From Isosphaeraceae bacterium (GTDB lineage: Bacteria > Planctomycetota > Planctomycetia > Isosphaerales > Isosphaeraceae): DNA of 41,302 nucleotides. The position numbers and the translations under genes were made by a program. The stretch covers positions 1 to 41,302 of the forward strand of contig JAJPJC010000291.1 of assembly GCA_021324445.1 (NCBI GenBank), written 5' to 3'. Below, in pieces: positions 7,256 through 16,900 of this stretch. The notes below the pieces were generated by a model. The model did not search any database. It worked only from the letters and a program-made list of their open reading frames with translations, and had not been told where the DNA came from. The first letter of the stretch is position 1, and every line of letters starts with the position of its first letter.

Positions 7256-8979
7256 GGTTCGTCCCCTGGTGGGATCCGTTGGATCAGGAGCAGCGGCGCC
7301 GAGGTCGCCGATGGACCGCTCCACGCCGCCGACGGATCGATGTCCAGCCGAGTCGGCAGGCTCAGCTCGGTGGGCACGCTCCGGACCACGCGCCAGCGCT
7401 GGTCGATCCCCGCCAGTCCCTCCGGTCCTTCACCGGGCCGCCAGACCAGGGCGGAATCCAGCAGCGCCCACGACCCCGATTCCGCGCCGCTCAACCCGTG
7501 GAGGTCCGCCTCGGGTAGCGCCGCCACGCGGCCGGCGAGATAAAACGTGACGGCCGGGCGAGCGTAGACCCGGAGATGCCGGAGCCCCTTGGGCAGCTCC
7601 GCGGCGATGGCTCGGCAGGCCCGGCGGAGGGAATCGGTCGGTTGGAGCAAGGTCCCGATCCGGCCCTCGTGGGATGCGTTCGCGGGACCAGTCCGCAGCA
7701 CGACGGCCAGGACACAGATCGCCCCAAGCGCGACGATGGGATCGGGAGGTGGGCCGTGGCGAGCCTGTGCGCTCCCGCTGGCTCCGGAGGGACCCCATCG
7801 CGATCCGATCGCGACGGAACCGCCACCCATCAGGATCCAACCCAGCGCCTCGATCGGCAACCAGAGCCGGGCATAGGGATGATAGCAGGGCGTGAGCAGG
7901 ACGAGGCTGATCCACCCCACCAGGACGAGGGTTCGCGCATCTGCCCTGCCGGGGGAGGAAACGGTCAGGCTCCAGGCCGCCGTTGTCGCGAAGACCAGGC
8001 CGAGGAACCCGGCCGCGTTGAGCGTGGCGAGAAACCCGGTCAGGAGCAGGATCCGGGGCAGCGCACGCCAGCCCGGCCAACCACCCCGTGCCACCCACAT
8101 TCCCCCGGCCGCAGCCAGTCCGGCGAGGAGCTGCCAGGCCGGGCCGCCCGAGAGGGCCCGCGCCTGTGCGAGCTGGACGCCGAGGTAGGCCGGCCACCGC
8201 TGCGGGCCGCCCAGGTAGCCGCGCTGGTGGGCGATCAGTGCCGCATACCCGCCATGAGAATCCACGAATCGATACCACGGCCAGTAGGCCAGCGCCGCCA
8301 CCAGGGCGGCGAGCAATCCCCAGCCCCAGGTCGCCAGCAGCCTTCGCGGAGATCGCTGGCATCCCGGCAAGGTCATCGAGACCGCCGCCGTGAGCACGAC
8401 GAGGATTCCGGCGAGCCAGCCATTGTACTTGAAGAGCTGGGCGATCCCGACGGAGAGGCCCAGCAGGACGGCTTGCACGGCATTCGGCCGCTCGAGGAAG
8501 CGCTGGCCCTGGGCGAGGGCGATGATCCAGCAGAGCAGGAACGAGGCGTCGGTCAACGCCATCCGCGAGAACGCCAGATGAGGACCGGAAAGCGCGGCCA
8601 AGGCGGCCGCGGCTGCGCCGGCCCCGCGGCCAAACGTTCGAGAGGCCAGCCAGCCGGCCGCCGGAATTGTCAGCGTCCCGGCGAGGATCGAGGCGAGGAT
8701 CGCCGAGCGATCGCCGACTCCCAGACACCCGTAAGCCAGTCCGACCAGCACGGGGAATCCCGGTGGAGCATAGGCGATGAGTGTCGGATCGAGGCCCGCA
8801 ACCCCCTGGGGCGAGAAGATCCAGAGACCGGCCAGCGCGTAGACCCCCTCGTCGAACTGGATCAATCCCAGCCGGCCGAACGACCAGAATCGCAGCGCAA
8901 CGCCGGCCAGGGTGAAGGCGCCCACCACCAGGATCTCGCGGCGGAGGCCGGGATCATGCCGGAATTCTCGTGCACTCAT
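7252..8979 (-). CDS. ArnT/PMT-like (GT39 clan) membrane glycosyltransferase
   Basis: 575 residues, about ten hydrophobic segments from residue 16 to about 400, then a soluble periplasmic-type tail of about 150 residues. The first periplasmic loop carries FDEGVYA with Asp43-Glu44, the acidic pair typical of GT39/GT83 enzymes that use polyprenyl-phosphate sugar donors. LAFSRMALTDASFLL and FKYNGWLAG are also typical of dolichyl-phosphate-mannose-protein mannosyltransferase relatives. Likely transfers a lipid-linked sugar to a protein, lipid or polymer on the outer face of the inner membrane; the acceptor is unknown. ATG 8979 follows no strong ribosome-binding site. Translationally coupled to pncB by a 4-base overlap. 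Confidence 0.8.
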   Translation of the reverse strand: MSAREFRHDPGLRREILVVGAFTLAGVALRFWSFGRLGLIQFDEGVYALAGLWIFSPQGVAGLDPTLIAYAPPGFPVLVGLAYGCLGVGDRSAILASILAGTLTIPAAGWLASRTFGRGAGAAAAALAALSGPHLAFSRMALTDASFLLCWIIALAQGQRFLERPNAVQAVLLGLSVGIAQLFKYNGWLAGILVVLTAAVSMTLPGCQRSPRRLLATWGWGLLAALVAALAYWPWYRFVDSHGGYAALIAHQRGYLGGPQRWPAYLGVQLAQARALSGGPAWQLLAGLAAAGGMWVARGGWPGWRALPRILLLTGFLATLNAAGFLGLVFATTAAWSLTVSSPGRADARTLVLVGWISLVLLTPCYHPYARLWLPIEALGWILMGGGSVAIGSRWGPSGASGSAQARHGPPPDPIVALGAICVLAVVLRTGPANASHEGRIGTLLQPTDSLRRACRAIAAELPKGLRHLRVYARPAVTFYLAGRVAALPEADLHGLSGAESGSWALLDSALVWRPGEGPEGLAGIDQRWRVVRSVPTELSLPTRLDIDPSAAWSGPSATSAPLLLIQRIPPGDEP

Positions 8980-9064
8980 AGCCGGTCGATTCTAAATCAG
9001 TCCCCGCGCGACGGACAGTAGGCCGGCACAGCCGGACCGACGTCCCGTCTCCCGCTCAGGATCG

Positions 9065-9080
9065 GGTTTCACGTGGAACC
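9065..9080. promoter_or_regulatory. parS-type ParB binding site
   Basis: GGTTTCACGTGGAACC has the core GTTTCACGTGGAAC, which is the reverse complement of the core of the Bacillus parS site near spo0J. It lies in the 212-base divergent intergenic region between the glycosyltransferase and the HDAC-family gene, 3.4 kb from the parB start. Confidence 0.8.
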
Positions 9081-9191
9081 CTCGACGCGAATCGCGATCG
9101 GGCGTGAAGCGCCAAGATCTGCTAAGATGCGGGACGACGTGGGAGGGTTCCGGAACATCACCTCTGGGGTTGTCCCACCCAGGGAGGCGCC

Positions 9192-10142
9192 ATGGTCGTC
9201 GGACTCTTTACGGATCGTCGCATGCTCGATCACCGCGTGCCGTCCCACCACCCGGAGCGGCCCGAGCGCCTGGACGCCATCCTCCGCCAGCTCCAGCGGG
9301 CGGGCTACCACCACACGTGTCCGGCTGGCCTGGTGCGCGAGGCCACGCCGGAGGAGCTGGCCCGGGTGCATTCGCGCGAATACCTCGAGGAGGTCGCCGA
9401 CCTGGAAGCTCGCGGCGGGGGGATGCTCGATCCGGACACCTGGCTCCGGCCGGGCTCGGGCCTGGCGGCTCGACTGGCCGCAGGGGCGGCGCTCGAAGCG
9501 GTGGCGTTCGTCATGGCGGGGCCGCAGCGGCGCGCCTTGTGCTTGGTCCGCCCACCGGGACACCACGCCCGCCCTGCCGCCGGGATGGGTTTCTGCATTT
9601 ACGGCAACGTCGCACTGGCCGCGGAGGAGGCCCTGGCCCACTTCGAGCTCAACCGGGTCCTCATCGTCGACTTCGACGTCCACCATGGCAACGGCACGCA
9701 GGAGGTCTTCTACCACACCTCCCGGGCCGGCTTCCTGTCGATCCATCGCTATCCGTTTTACCCCGGCACTGGTGCCAAGGGCGAAACCGGCACGGGCGAG
9801 GGACTGGGCTCCACGTGGAACATCCCCCTGCCCTACGGCACCCAGCCGGCCGTTTATCACGCGGCGTTTCGTGCCGGCCTGGAGACGCTCGCCGACCGCA
9901 TTCGGCCGGAGCTGGTCCTGATCAGCGCCGGCTTCGATGCCCACGCCGAAGACCCGGTCGGCGACCTGGGCCTGGACATCGAGGATTTCGAGGTCCTGAC
10001 CAGGGAAATCGTCGCCGTCGCCGAGACCCACGCGGCCGGCCGGATCGTCAGCGTGCTGGAGGGCGGTTACAACGTCCCGATCCTGGCCGGCTGCGTCCAG
10101 ACCCATCTGCACGCGCTGGGAGCCGAGCCGCGGCGGAACTAG
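9192..10142 (+). CDS. Histone-deacetylase-family hydrolase (class II HDAC-like)
   Basis: 316 residues, cytoplasmic zinc hydrolase of the arginase-deacetylase fold. Landmarks: HHPERPERLDAI at the N-terminus, the charge-relay His124-His125 in RPPGHHARP, zinc ligands Asp162 and His164 in DFDVHHGNGT and Asp249 in SAGFDAHAEDP, and the oxyanion Tyr293 in LEGGYN. All catalytic residues are present. Bacterial members deacetylate acetylpolyamines, acetoin-pathway compounds or acetyl-lysine; the sequence does not decide which. Start ATG 9192 follows GGGAGG (9182-9187). It stands alone, with the parS-type intergenic region upstream and a minus-strand tRNA gene downstream. A degenerate parS-like sequence is embedded in its codons near 9807. 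Confidence 0.92.
   Translation: MVVGLFTDRRMLDHRVPSHHPERPERLDAILRQLQRAGYHHTCPAGLVREATPEELARVHSREYLEEVADLEARGGGMLDPDTWLRPGSGLAARLAAGAALEAVAFVMAGPQRRALCLVRPPGHHARPAAGMGFCIYGNVALAAEEALAHFELNRVLIVDFDVHHGNGTQEVFYHTSRAGFLSIHRYPFYPGTGAKGETGTGEGLGSTWNIPLPYGTQPAVYHAAFRAGLETLADRIRPELVLISAGFDAHAEDPVGDLGLDIEDFEVLTREIVAVAETHAAGRIVSVLEGGYNVPILAGCVQTHLHALGAEPRRN
9807..9822. promoter_or_regulatory. Degenerate parS-like site inside the HDAC-family gene
   Basis: GGCTCCACGTGGAACA differs from the palindromic core GTTCCACGTGGAAC at one position, and its right half GTGGAACA is perfect. It lies in codons for STWN, so it could be chance; its place between two better sites is what makes it worth listing. Confidence 0.4.
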
Positions 10143-10204
10143 CGCATCGGTCCCCGGCGGCCGGAACGGCCGCAGGACCTAAGCCCAAGGGGAAATCCCG
10201 GGAC

Positions 10205-10279
10205 TGACCCCGACGGGATTTGAACCCGTGTTGCATGCGTGAAAGGCATGTGTCCTAGACCGGGCTAGACGACGGGGCC
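10205..10279 (-). tRNA. tRNA-Glu (anticodon UUC)
   Basis: Minus-strand cloverleaf, 75 nt. Acceptor GGCCCCG pairs with CGGGGTC (one G-U), anticodon stem CATGC/GCATG holds loop CTTTCAC (anticodon TTC), and the T-arm carries GGGTTCAAATCCC. CCA is not encoded. Located between the HDAC-family and DJ-1/PfpI genes. Confidence 0.95.
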
Positions 10280-10463
10280 GCTCGATTCCTCACGATACGA
10301 CTCTAAACAGCATCTGCCCTTGGGGTCAAGGCGACCAGGGTCCCGACTGCCACGATCGAAGGCGGACCCGGGACGAGAACTGGGTTGCGGCGCACGGCCG
10401 GAGGCGATAGCCTATCGACGGGAATGGGCCGGTGGGACGGCGATTCCGGTGAGGGGAGATGCG

Positions 10464-11018
10464 ATGGTCAAGATCTTGATGATCACCGGCGATGCGGGCG
10501 AGGCTCAGGAGATCTACTACGCCAAGTTCCGACTGGAAGAGGAGGGTTGGCAGGTCGACATCGCCGCGCCGGCCAAACGGGTCTTTCATTCAGTCGTCCA
10601 CGATTTCGAGCCTGGCTTCGACACCTACACCGAGAAGCCCGGTTACCGTGTCCAGGCGGACCTCGCGCTGGACGACGTCGCGGCGGAGCATTATCAGGGT
10701 TTGGTCCTCCCCGGCGGCCGGGCCCCCGAATACCTCCGCAACCGCGAGAAGGCCGTGGCCCTCGTCCGCCACTTCGTCGAGACGGGCAAGCCGATCGCCG
10801 CCAACTGTCACGGACCACTCCTGGTCCTGGCTGCCGGGGGGGCGCGCGGAAGGACGATGACGGCTTACCCCGATCTCGAGCCGGATGTCCGTGGCGGCGG
10901 AGCCGAATTCGTGAACCGCCCGGCCGTCGTCGACGGCGCGCTGGTCACGGTCCGAGGTTGGCCGGACAACGGTCCGTGGATGAAGGAATTCATCCGGCTG
11001 GTCAAGGCCGCGACATGA
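10464..11018 (+). CDS. DJ-1/PfpI family protein (class I glutamine amidotransferase-like)
   Basis: 184 residues. The fold is shown by the N-terminal strand KILMITGDAGEAQE with an acidic Glu near 13, GLVLPGGRAPEYLR near residue 85, and the nucleophile elbow AANCHGP with Cys115 followed by His, as in PfpI-type enzymes. Members act as glyoxalase III or deglycases, chaperones or peptidases; this one cannot be narrowed. It lacks the usual short PfpI spacing (extra loop DFEPGFDTYTEKPG), seen in a subfamily of longer homologues. ATG 10464 follows GAGGGGAG (10451-10458); in-frame sequence back to 10320 lies next to the tRNA-Glu gene and is not protein-like. Single-gene unit, convergent with csrA 91 bases downstream. 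Confidence 0.9.
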   Translation: MVKILMITGDAGEAQEIYYAKFRLEEEGWQVDIAAPAKRVFHSVVHDFEPGFDTYTEKPGYRVQADLALDDVAAEHYQGLVLPGGRAPEYLRNREKAVALVRHFVETGKPIAANCHGPLLVLAAGGARGRTMTAYPDLEPDVRGGGAEFVNRPAVVDGALVTVRGWPDNGPWMKEFIRLVKAAT

Positions 11019-11109
11019 CCAGGCCAGGATCGCACCGGCATCCTCGGGCCACCCGACTCCAGCGGAGGACCGGGTCGACGACCCCACCCGCGAATCCCCA
11101 CCGCGTGGC

Positions 11110-11319
11110 TCAGACCTCGGAACGCCCAACCTTCGCCGCTTGATCCGACATCCGGATCTGGTTCTGAATGGCGTCGTAAACCTCGCGGCGATGCACTGTG
11201 ACATCCTTGGGAGCTTCGATGCCGATCCGCACCTTGTCCCCGCGAATCTCGATCACGGTCACCGTGATATTGTCGTTGATGATGATGCTTTCGTTCTTCT
11301 TGCGGGAGAGAACCAGCAT
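11110..11319 (-). CDS. csrA: Carbon storage regulator CsrA (translational repressor)
   Basis: 69 residues. CsrA dimers bind GGA motifs in mRNA leaders and control translation of carbon-metabolism, motility and biofilm genes. The sequence shows the diagnostic MLVLSRKKNESIIIN start, VIEIRGDKVRIGIEAP, and the RNA-contacting HRREVYDAI near residue 45. The length equals that of typical CsrA. ATG 11319 follows GAGGAG (11324-11329). It is not beside flagellar genes or fliW. The two upstream minus-strand genes are tRNAs and the sigma factor, so it is probably transcribed from its own promoter in the 257-base gap 11320-11576. Confidence 0.95.
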   Translation of the reverse strand: MLVLSRKKNESIIINDNITVTVIEIRGDKVRIGIEAPKDVTVHRREVYDAIQNQIRMSDQAAKVGRSEV

Positions 11320-11576
11320 TGACGCTCCTCTCTAGGGCCCCTCGCGCGGCGCGCCATGCATTGCTGCGAGCTAACATTGATCCATGGTAGCAGGGGCGCC
11401 TCCGTTTAGCTCAGTGGCGTCGCGCAGGCCACCTTTATTGAACTGTACATGCTGGAGGGACCGGGTCAAGGGTTAGCGGGGATTTTTCATCGTCCCTAAA
11501 CTCTCCAGACCGTAGGAATTCGTGCGAAGTTGGGGTGAGCTGGGGGAGACGCGTGGACGGGGGCGTGAGGGGGAGA

Positions 11577-12287
11577 TCAGTCGTCGGCGGTGGAGGAATA
11601 CCGACGATACAGGTGGCCGAGGCCGAGGTCGAAGATTTCCGCTTCGATGTCTTCGCTGCTGGCGGGGTGGATCGTTTCCCGCAGCTCCTGGACGAGCAAT
11701 TCGATGAACTTGGCCCGGGCCCGCTGGAGATTCTTCCGAAAGGCTTCGGGTCGGACCTGGGTCCGCGTGACGGCGCTGAGCTGCTCGGCCAGTTCCTCGA
11801 TCGAGGCCTCGGGAAAGTCGCGGCGGAGTTGCAGCACCGTGGCGTAACGGTTCTTGGGAGTCGTTGCCTGGTAGGTCTCCAGTCGGGACCAGACGCGTTT
11901 GATGACGGTCTCGCGCCAGACTCGATCGAGATCTTCATCGGGCCGGCTGGAATCGAGGAGATCGCCTGGGGGAAGTCCCTGGAGCTTGCGGGTGCGGAAG
12001 TGGTCGATGATGAGGCGGTGGAGGACGGTGCGGAGGTAATCGCGGAACCGGCCCTTGCTCTTGTCGGCTCCGGCGAGCTTGCCGGTCAGGAGCTTGGTCC
12101 AGAATTCCTGGAGGACCTCGTCGGCCAGATGCTTGTCGCGGACCTTGAGATGGATGTAGCGCGTGACGGCATCATGATAGCGGCCGACAAGCTCCTCCAT
12201 CGCGGCATGGCGCTGGGCGGCGGGCGTGTGGGCGCTGCTGATTGTGGTCCAACTGGTCGGGATTTCCGTGAGCCGCTCTTCACCCAT
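11577..12287 (-). CDS. ECF-like sigma-70 family RNA polymerase sigma factor
   Basis: 236 residues. Region 2 spans about 30-105: LVGRYHDAVTRYIHLKV, then DEVLQEFWTKLL and GRFRDYLRTVLHRLIIDHFR, the -10 recognition helix. Region 4 is around 160-215 (ASIEELAEQLSAV, RPEAFRKNLQRARAKFIELL). It is longer than classical ECF factors and begins TSWTTIS, as planctomycete ECF factors often do. ATG 12287 is preferred; the in-frame ATG at 12491 would place 68 non-homologous residues before region 2 and cross a parS palindrome. No anti-sigma gene adjoins it. In planctomycetes such factors are often linked to Ser/Thr kinases; one begins 1.7 kb to the right, but on the opposite strand and beyond tRNAs. Regulon unknown. 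Confidence 0.85.
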   Translation of the reverse strand: MGEERLTEIPTSWTTISSAHTPAAQRHAAMEELVGRYHDAVTRYIHLKVRDKHLADEVLQEFWTKLLTGKLAGADKSKGRFRDYLRTVLHRLIIDHFRTRKLQGLPPGDLLDSSRPDEDLDRVWRETVIKRVWSRLETYQATTPKNRYATVLQLRRDFPEASIEELAEQLSAVTRTQVRPEAFRKNLQRARAKFIELLVQELRETIHPASSEDIEAEIFDLGLGHLYRRYSSTADD

Positions 12288-12369
12288 CGCTCTGGTCCGA
12301 ACTGAGCCGGCGGGTCGCGGGCCGCGGTTTCCCGCCACCCGGAGCCAGCCGTAGGGGCGATCGGTCGTG

Positions 12370-12385
12370 GGTTCCACGTGGAACC
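12370..12385. promoter_or_regulatory. parS-type ParB binding site (perfect 16-bp palindrome)
   Basis: GGTTCCACGTGGAACC is a perfect palindrome containing GTTCCACGTGGAAC, a standard parS core. It lies in the 315-base intergenic region (12288-12602) between the sigma-factor start and the tRNA-Arg genes; nothing else was recognised in that gap. 6.7 kb from the parB start. Confidence 0.8.
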
Positions 12386-12602
12386 GGACCCGAGAGTCAA
12401 CTGGCTCGGGCTCGGCGCGTTCGCGCCCGAGCCGACTGCGGAGTTTGCCCTCGTGCATCAGGAGCAATCGGGGTGCCGCGGCGGCCGACACGCCGGCGGC
12501 CGAAGGGACAGCGTCGGACAGGGAGGCGGGGACGGGACGACCCAGATCGCTGCGGATTCACGATTTCCATCCCCAGGGCTTGGATGAGGTTTCGGCCGCA
12601 AC

Positions 12603-12676
12603 TACGCCCGGCAGGATTCGAACCTGCGACCGACGGTTTAGAAAACCGTTGCTCTATCCTCCTGAGCTACGGGCGC
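12603..12676 (-). tRNA. tRNA-Arg (anticodon UCU)
   Basis: Minus-strand cloverleaf, 74 nt: acceptor GCGCCCG pairs with CGGGCGT (one G-U), D-arm TAGCTCAGGAGGATAGAGCA, anticodon stem ACGGT/ACCGT with loop TTTCTAA (anticodon TCT), T-arm CGCAGGTTCGAATCCTGC. It is the first of a tandem pair 66 bases apart and is nearly identical to its neighbour outside the anticodon arm. Confidence 0.95.
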
Positions 12677-12742
12677 CACAGGCCCGGCACAGCTCATCGT
12701 CGTGATCCGAGATGCCGGCACTGCATCCCGCCCACGGCGAGC

Positions 12743-12816
12743 TGCGCCCGGCAGGATTCGAACCTGCGACCTGCGGTTTAGGAAACCGCCGCTCTATCCT
12801 CCTGAGCTACGAGCGC
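12743..12816 (-). tRNA. tRNA-Arg (anticodon CCU)
   Basis: Minus-strand cloverleaf, 74 nt: acceptor GCGCTCG pairs with CGGGCGC (one U-G), anticodon stem GCGGT/ACCGC with loop TTCCTAA (anticodon CCT), T-arm CGCAGGTTCGAATCCTGC identical to the UCU gene. Together the two tRNAs read both purine-ending AGR arginine codons. Confidence 0.95.
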
Positions 12817-12987
12817 GAAGTCATGCCCCAGACAGATTCTCGGGGATCGCTCGGTCTCCTGTCAACTTGATTGCCGCACAGTCGGCGAATTTCTTGGGAG
12901 AGCGGCTGGCACCGAGCAGCCCACCCGCTGGTCCTGGCGGCAAGGGCGGCCGGTCGCGCTTTTGATCCTTGGCCGGAGATGACGACC

Positions 12988-13770
12988 ATGACGAATCGAC
13001 CGCAGGTTGCCGTCGTGACCGGAGGTGGGCGCGGGATCGGCCGCGGCATCTGCCTGGCGCTGGCCCAGCTTGGTCACGCGCTCGTCGTGAATTATCGCGG
13101 CGACAGCCAGGCTGCCCAGACGACCTGTCAGGAAGCCGAGCGCCGGGGCGCGCCGCGCACCCCGGCGGTGCAGGCGGACGTCGCCGATCTGGAGCAAGGC
13201 CAGCGCCTGCTCCGCGAGACCCTGGCCAGCCTGGGGCGCATCGACCTGTGGGTGAATAACGCCGGCGTCGCGCCCGCGCGGCGGCTCGACCTCCTGGAGA
13301 CGACCCCCGAAAGCTGGGACCGCGTGCTGGCGAACAACCTCCGTGGGCCGTTCTTCCTCACCCAGGCCGTCGCGACGACGATGGCTGAGCTCCGGTCCGC
13401 GGGGACCGTCGCCGAGCCCCAGATCGTCTTCATCACGTCGATCTCCAGCCGGTTCGCCAGCACCGCGCGCCCGGAGTATTGCGTAGCCAAGGCCGGCCTG
13501 AGCATGGTCGCCCAGCTCTTCGCCGTGCGTCTGGCCGCGCTGGGAATCCGCGTCTACGAGATCCGGCCGGGCCTGATCGAGACCGACATGACGCGCCCGG
13601 TGCGCCAGGGCTACGACGAGAAGATCGCCGCTGGTCTGCTCCCGATCGCGCGCTGGGGGACTCCCGAGGATGTCGGTCGCGCGGTCGCCGCCATTGCTGG
13701 AGGCGCCTTTCCCTATTCGACCGGAGCCATCCTGGACGTCGACGGTGGGATCCACCTCCGCACCCTCTGA
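12988..13770 (+). CDS. Short-chain dehydrogenase/reductase (FabG-like)
   Basis: 260 residues, cytoplasmic NAD(P)H-dependent oxidoreductase. It has the Rossmann motif TGGGRGIG at 11-18, NNAG at 90-93, the catalytic Ser (151-154, SISSRF), Tyr164 and Lys168 in YCVAK, and the C-terminal GAILDVDGG typical of FabG-like 3-oxoacyl-ACP reductases. VVNYRGD after the second strand suggests NADPH preference. The Asn in LANNLRGPF completes the catalytic tetrad. ATG 12988 is chosen over ATG 12979 because GGAG at 12975-12978 is 9 bases away, versus zero for the earlier codon. Substrate unknown: no fatty-acid genes adjoin it, so a dedicated role in lipid synthesis is not supported. The gene stands alone after the tRNAs and 172 bases before the kinase. 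Confidence 0.9.
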   Translation: MTNRPQVAVVTGGGRGIGRGICLALAQLGHALVVNYRGDSQAAQTTCQEAERRGAPRTPAVQADVADLEQGQRLLRETLASLGRIDLWVNNAGVAPARRLDLLETTPESWDRVLANNLRGPFFLTQAVATTMAELRSAGTVAEPQIVFITSISSRFASTARPEYCVAKAGLSMVAQLFAVRLAALGIRVYEIRPGLIETDMTRPVRQGYDEKIAAGLLPIARWGTPEDVGRAVAAIAGGAFPYSTGAILDVDGGIHLRTL

Positions 13771-13942
13771 TCGAAGCTGTTCCGCCATCGGGGCTTGGAG
13801 GCCAGGGGCCCCGGGCCGTGGCGGAGCGGCCTCGCCCGGCAGGAGGGCTGTCACGGGCGTGGTCGGAATCGCTACAATTGAGGGTGCACCAATCGAGCCG
13901 GGCCGGTCCGGGCCTCGGTCACGACAATCCTCGGGCAAGCTG

Positions 13943-16900
13943 ATGCGAGAGCCGACGTCGCGAGCAGATCTGGCGCGGGAAGCCCTGGCCAATCAGCGGA
14001 TCGGTAGCTATCGCCTCATCGAGCGGCTGGGCGCAGGGGGCATGAGCTCGGTCTATCGAGCCGTCCATGTCGAGACCGGCCATGAAGTTGCGCTGAAGGT
14101 CCTGACGCAAAGCCTCGTCCACAATTCCACCGTCCTCCAGCGGTTCTTGCGCGAGGCCCGCAGCGTCGAGACCCTGGAAGACCCCAACATCGTGGCGATC
14201 TACGATCGAGGGATCGATCAGGGCCGGCACTATCTCGTGTTGGAGTACGTTCGCGGCGGCGATTTCCACGAGTACATCCAGCGCCGCGGGCCGCTGGGCG
14301 TGGCCGAGGCGATCTCGGTGATCCTGGGCATCGCTCGTGGATTGATGCATGCGGCCAGCCGGGGTCTGATTCATCGCGACATCAAGCCGTCGAATATCCT
14401 CCGGACCCCGGACGGCAAGCCCAAGATCACCGACCTGGGATTGGCCCTTCAGTCCGAATTCGAGGATGAGCGCGTCACCCGGGAGGGGACCACGGTCGGG
14501 ACCGTGGATTACATGGCGCCCGAGCAAGCCCGCGACAGCCGGGCCACGAGCATTCAGAGCGACCTGTACTCCCTGGGGTGCACCGGGTACTACCTCCTGA
14601 CCGGCGTGGCCCCCTATCCCGGCGGCGACATCACCGATAAGCTGACACGGCACGCGCGGGCGCCCGTGCCGGAGATCCGCGACCTCCGGCCCGATGTTCC
14701 CGCCGAGCTGTCCGCCATCCTGCGCCGGTTGATGGCCAAGGAGCCGGCGGATCGATTCGCCGGCTACGAAGAGTTGATCGCAGCCCTGGAGGCTGTGCCG
14801 CCCGTTGCCGCCGACGGACTCCCGACGATCGCGCTGGCCCCGCTGCGGGACGACGGGGACGACGATCTCCTGGAGCTCGCGGCCGACTCCCAGTCGGTCG
14901 CGACGGGCGAGCGCGAGTTCGGCGACCCGCCGTCCCATCCGGGCATGCCGCTGCTGGAACCGCTGGCGGACCTGGCGGGCGAGCGCTCCGGTCACATCCC
15001 GCGCTGGGCGGCTCGGCAGCCCGGGACTCCGTTCCAGCTGGTCGGTCCCGGCGAGGCACGCGAAGTGCCAACCGACTCGGTCCTCGTCGAGGAGAGCGCC
15101 TTTGTCCCCGCAGCCCGGCACAAACGGTCCTTCGCCGCCTGGATCATCCCGTCCATCGTGATCGGCCTGGTCTTGGTGCTGATGGCGATCGGGTCGCACC
15201 CGTTTCGTGACCCCACGCCAGGCCCCCGCGCGATTCCGGACGACCTCCGCGCCCCAGCCGAACCGGCCACCCTCCCGTCGGTCGAACCATCGGTCCCTCC
15301 CGCCGCCCCACCACGGCAGGAGCCTCACCTGAACCGGCCGCACCCGGCTCGCCGGCGCGGACCCTCGGAAGAGGAGGCGCGTCGGGCGCGGTGGGTCGAG
15401 CCCACGGATCCGCCGGAACCGGTCGCGCTCGATTCGAGTTCGGAGGAGGACCATCGACACCTGCCGGAATGGGCACGGACGCCGATCGCGGAACGGGTCC
15501 CGGGCCCGTTCGTGGTGGTCCGCCGCGTCGCGGATCGCAGCGACCCCGGGGCCATCCCCTCCCTGGAGGTCGCCCTGGAGCAGCACTTCGGCGGCACGGT
15601 CGAACTGGCCGACGAGGGACCGTTGGCGGTCGATGAACTCCGTGTTTCGGGCGAGTCCCGGCTGATCCGGGCACGACCCGGCTTCCGGCCGATCGTCCGG
15701 ATCGAGCGGCCGAGCCTGGAGCTGGTCCGTCAGCAGGCAGCCCGCCAGCAACTCGTGGGACAGCAGACCGCCTTCGTGGCCCTGGAGCGCAAGAGCCTCA
15801 CGCTCGACGGTCTCGATCTGATCCTCGACGCCAGCGACCTCGCCCGGGGCCAGACGGCCCTCTTCGGCTGCGCCGGCGCGAACCTCACGCTGCGCAACTG
15901 CACGATCACCATTTTGAACCACCAGCGCGCGGCGTTCACGGTGTTCCGGGTCGAGCCGTCGGCCCAGCCCTCCCGCATTCGGCTCGAGGGGACGCTGGTG
16001 CGCGGCTGGTTCACCACGGGCGTGGAGTTCGCCGGCACGGCGGCCGAGCTGTCTGTGGACCGTTGCCTGCTGCTGGGTGGCACCGGCCCGATGGTGCGCG
16101 TCGCGGCGCCCGAGTCCGGAGCTCCGCAACGGCTGGATTTCGTGGACGCCCTCCTGGCCGGGCCGGGCCCGATCGTGGAATGCACGCAGACGGCCCCTGG
16201 GCCCAGGCCCAGGTCCCTGGTCATCCGCTCCTTCGGTTCGATCTTCGGCCGGGTCCAGTCACCGGGCATCGCCATCGCCAGTGTGCTGACCTCATCGAGT
16301 TCGACCGCGACGGCGGCCCAGCAGGTCGACTGGAGCGGCGACCGGAATCTCTACTCGGGTTGGAGGGGATTCTTCTCGGCGGGCCAGAAAGATCCGTCGA
16401 TTACCGTCAGCGATCTGGCCGCGGTCCGTTCCACGTGGAACGGGACCGACGGGGCCAGCCAGGAGATCCTGGTCGCCTGGCTGCTCCCGGTTGATCCGGC
16501 CGTGGCCTTGCCGGGGGTCATCGTCCCGTTCTTGCCGGAGGCCCGCGCGGCCATCGTGGGACCCGTTGCCCGACCGCGCGCCGGTCTCTTCGAGAAGACC
16601 GTCTCGGCCTACGCCGTGCCGATCCGACCAGACCCGATCGGCTGGGCGGTCGATCGCGGCGCGGAGCGCGGAGGGGGCCCGGCACAGGCCAAGCGGGTCG
16701 CTCCCCCGTCCCAGGCCAAAACGGACGCCCGGATTCCCTCTCCCAAGGGGGCATCCCCGCGAGCCTCGATCTCGGCCGATGGCGTGATCGAGTTGACGAT
16801 GGATGTGGCGGATCCCCACTGGGCCGGCGATCTCGGCGCCTTCTTGCAGGCTCGGCTGACCCCCGGGATGGCGCACGCCCGGGTCCGAGTCGTCGGCTCG

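Noticed and set aside
7576..9021. A 481-codon plus-strand frame opposite the membrane glycosyltransferase
   Set aside because: Gly/Gln/Arg/Glu-rich shadow; the minus strand has membrane helices and the FDEGVYA motif.
11404..11417. GTTTAGCTCAGTGG, a tRNA D-arm-like fragment
   Set aside because: No anticodon arm, T-arm or acceptor partner follows, so it is not a tRNA gene; at most a relic.
13919..16129. A 736-codon open frame antisense to the kinase gene
   Set aside because: Composition and lack of domains mark it as a shadow of the kinase reading frame.
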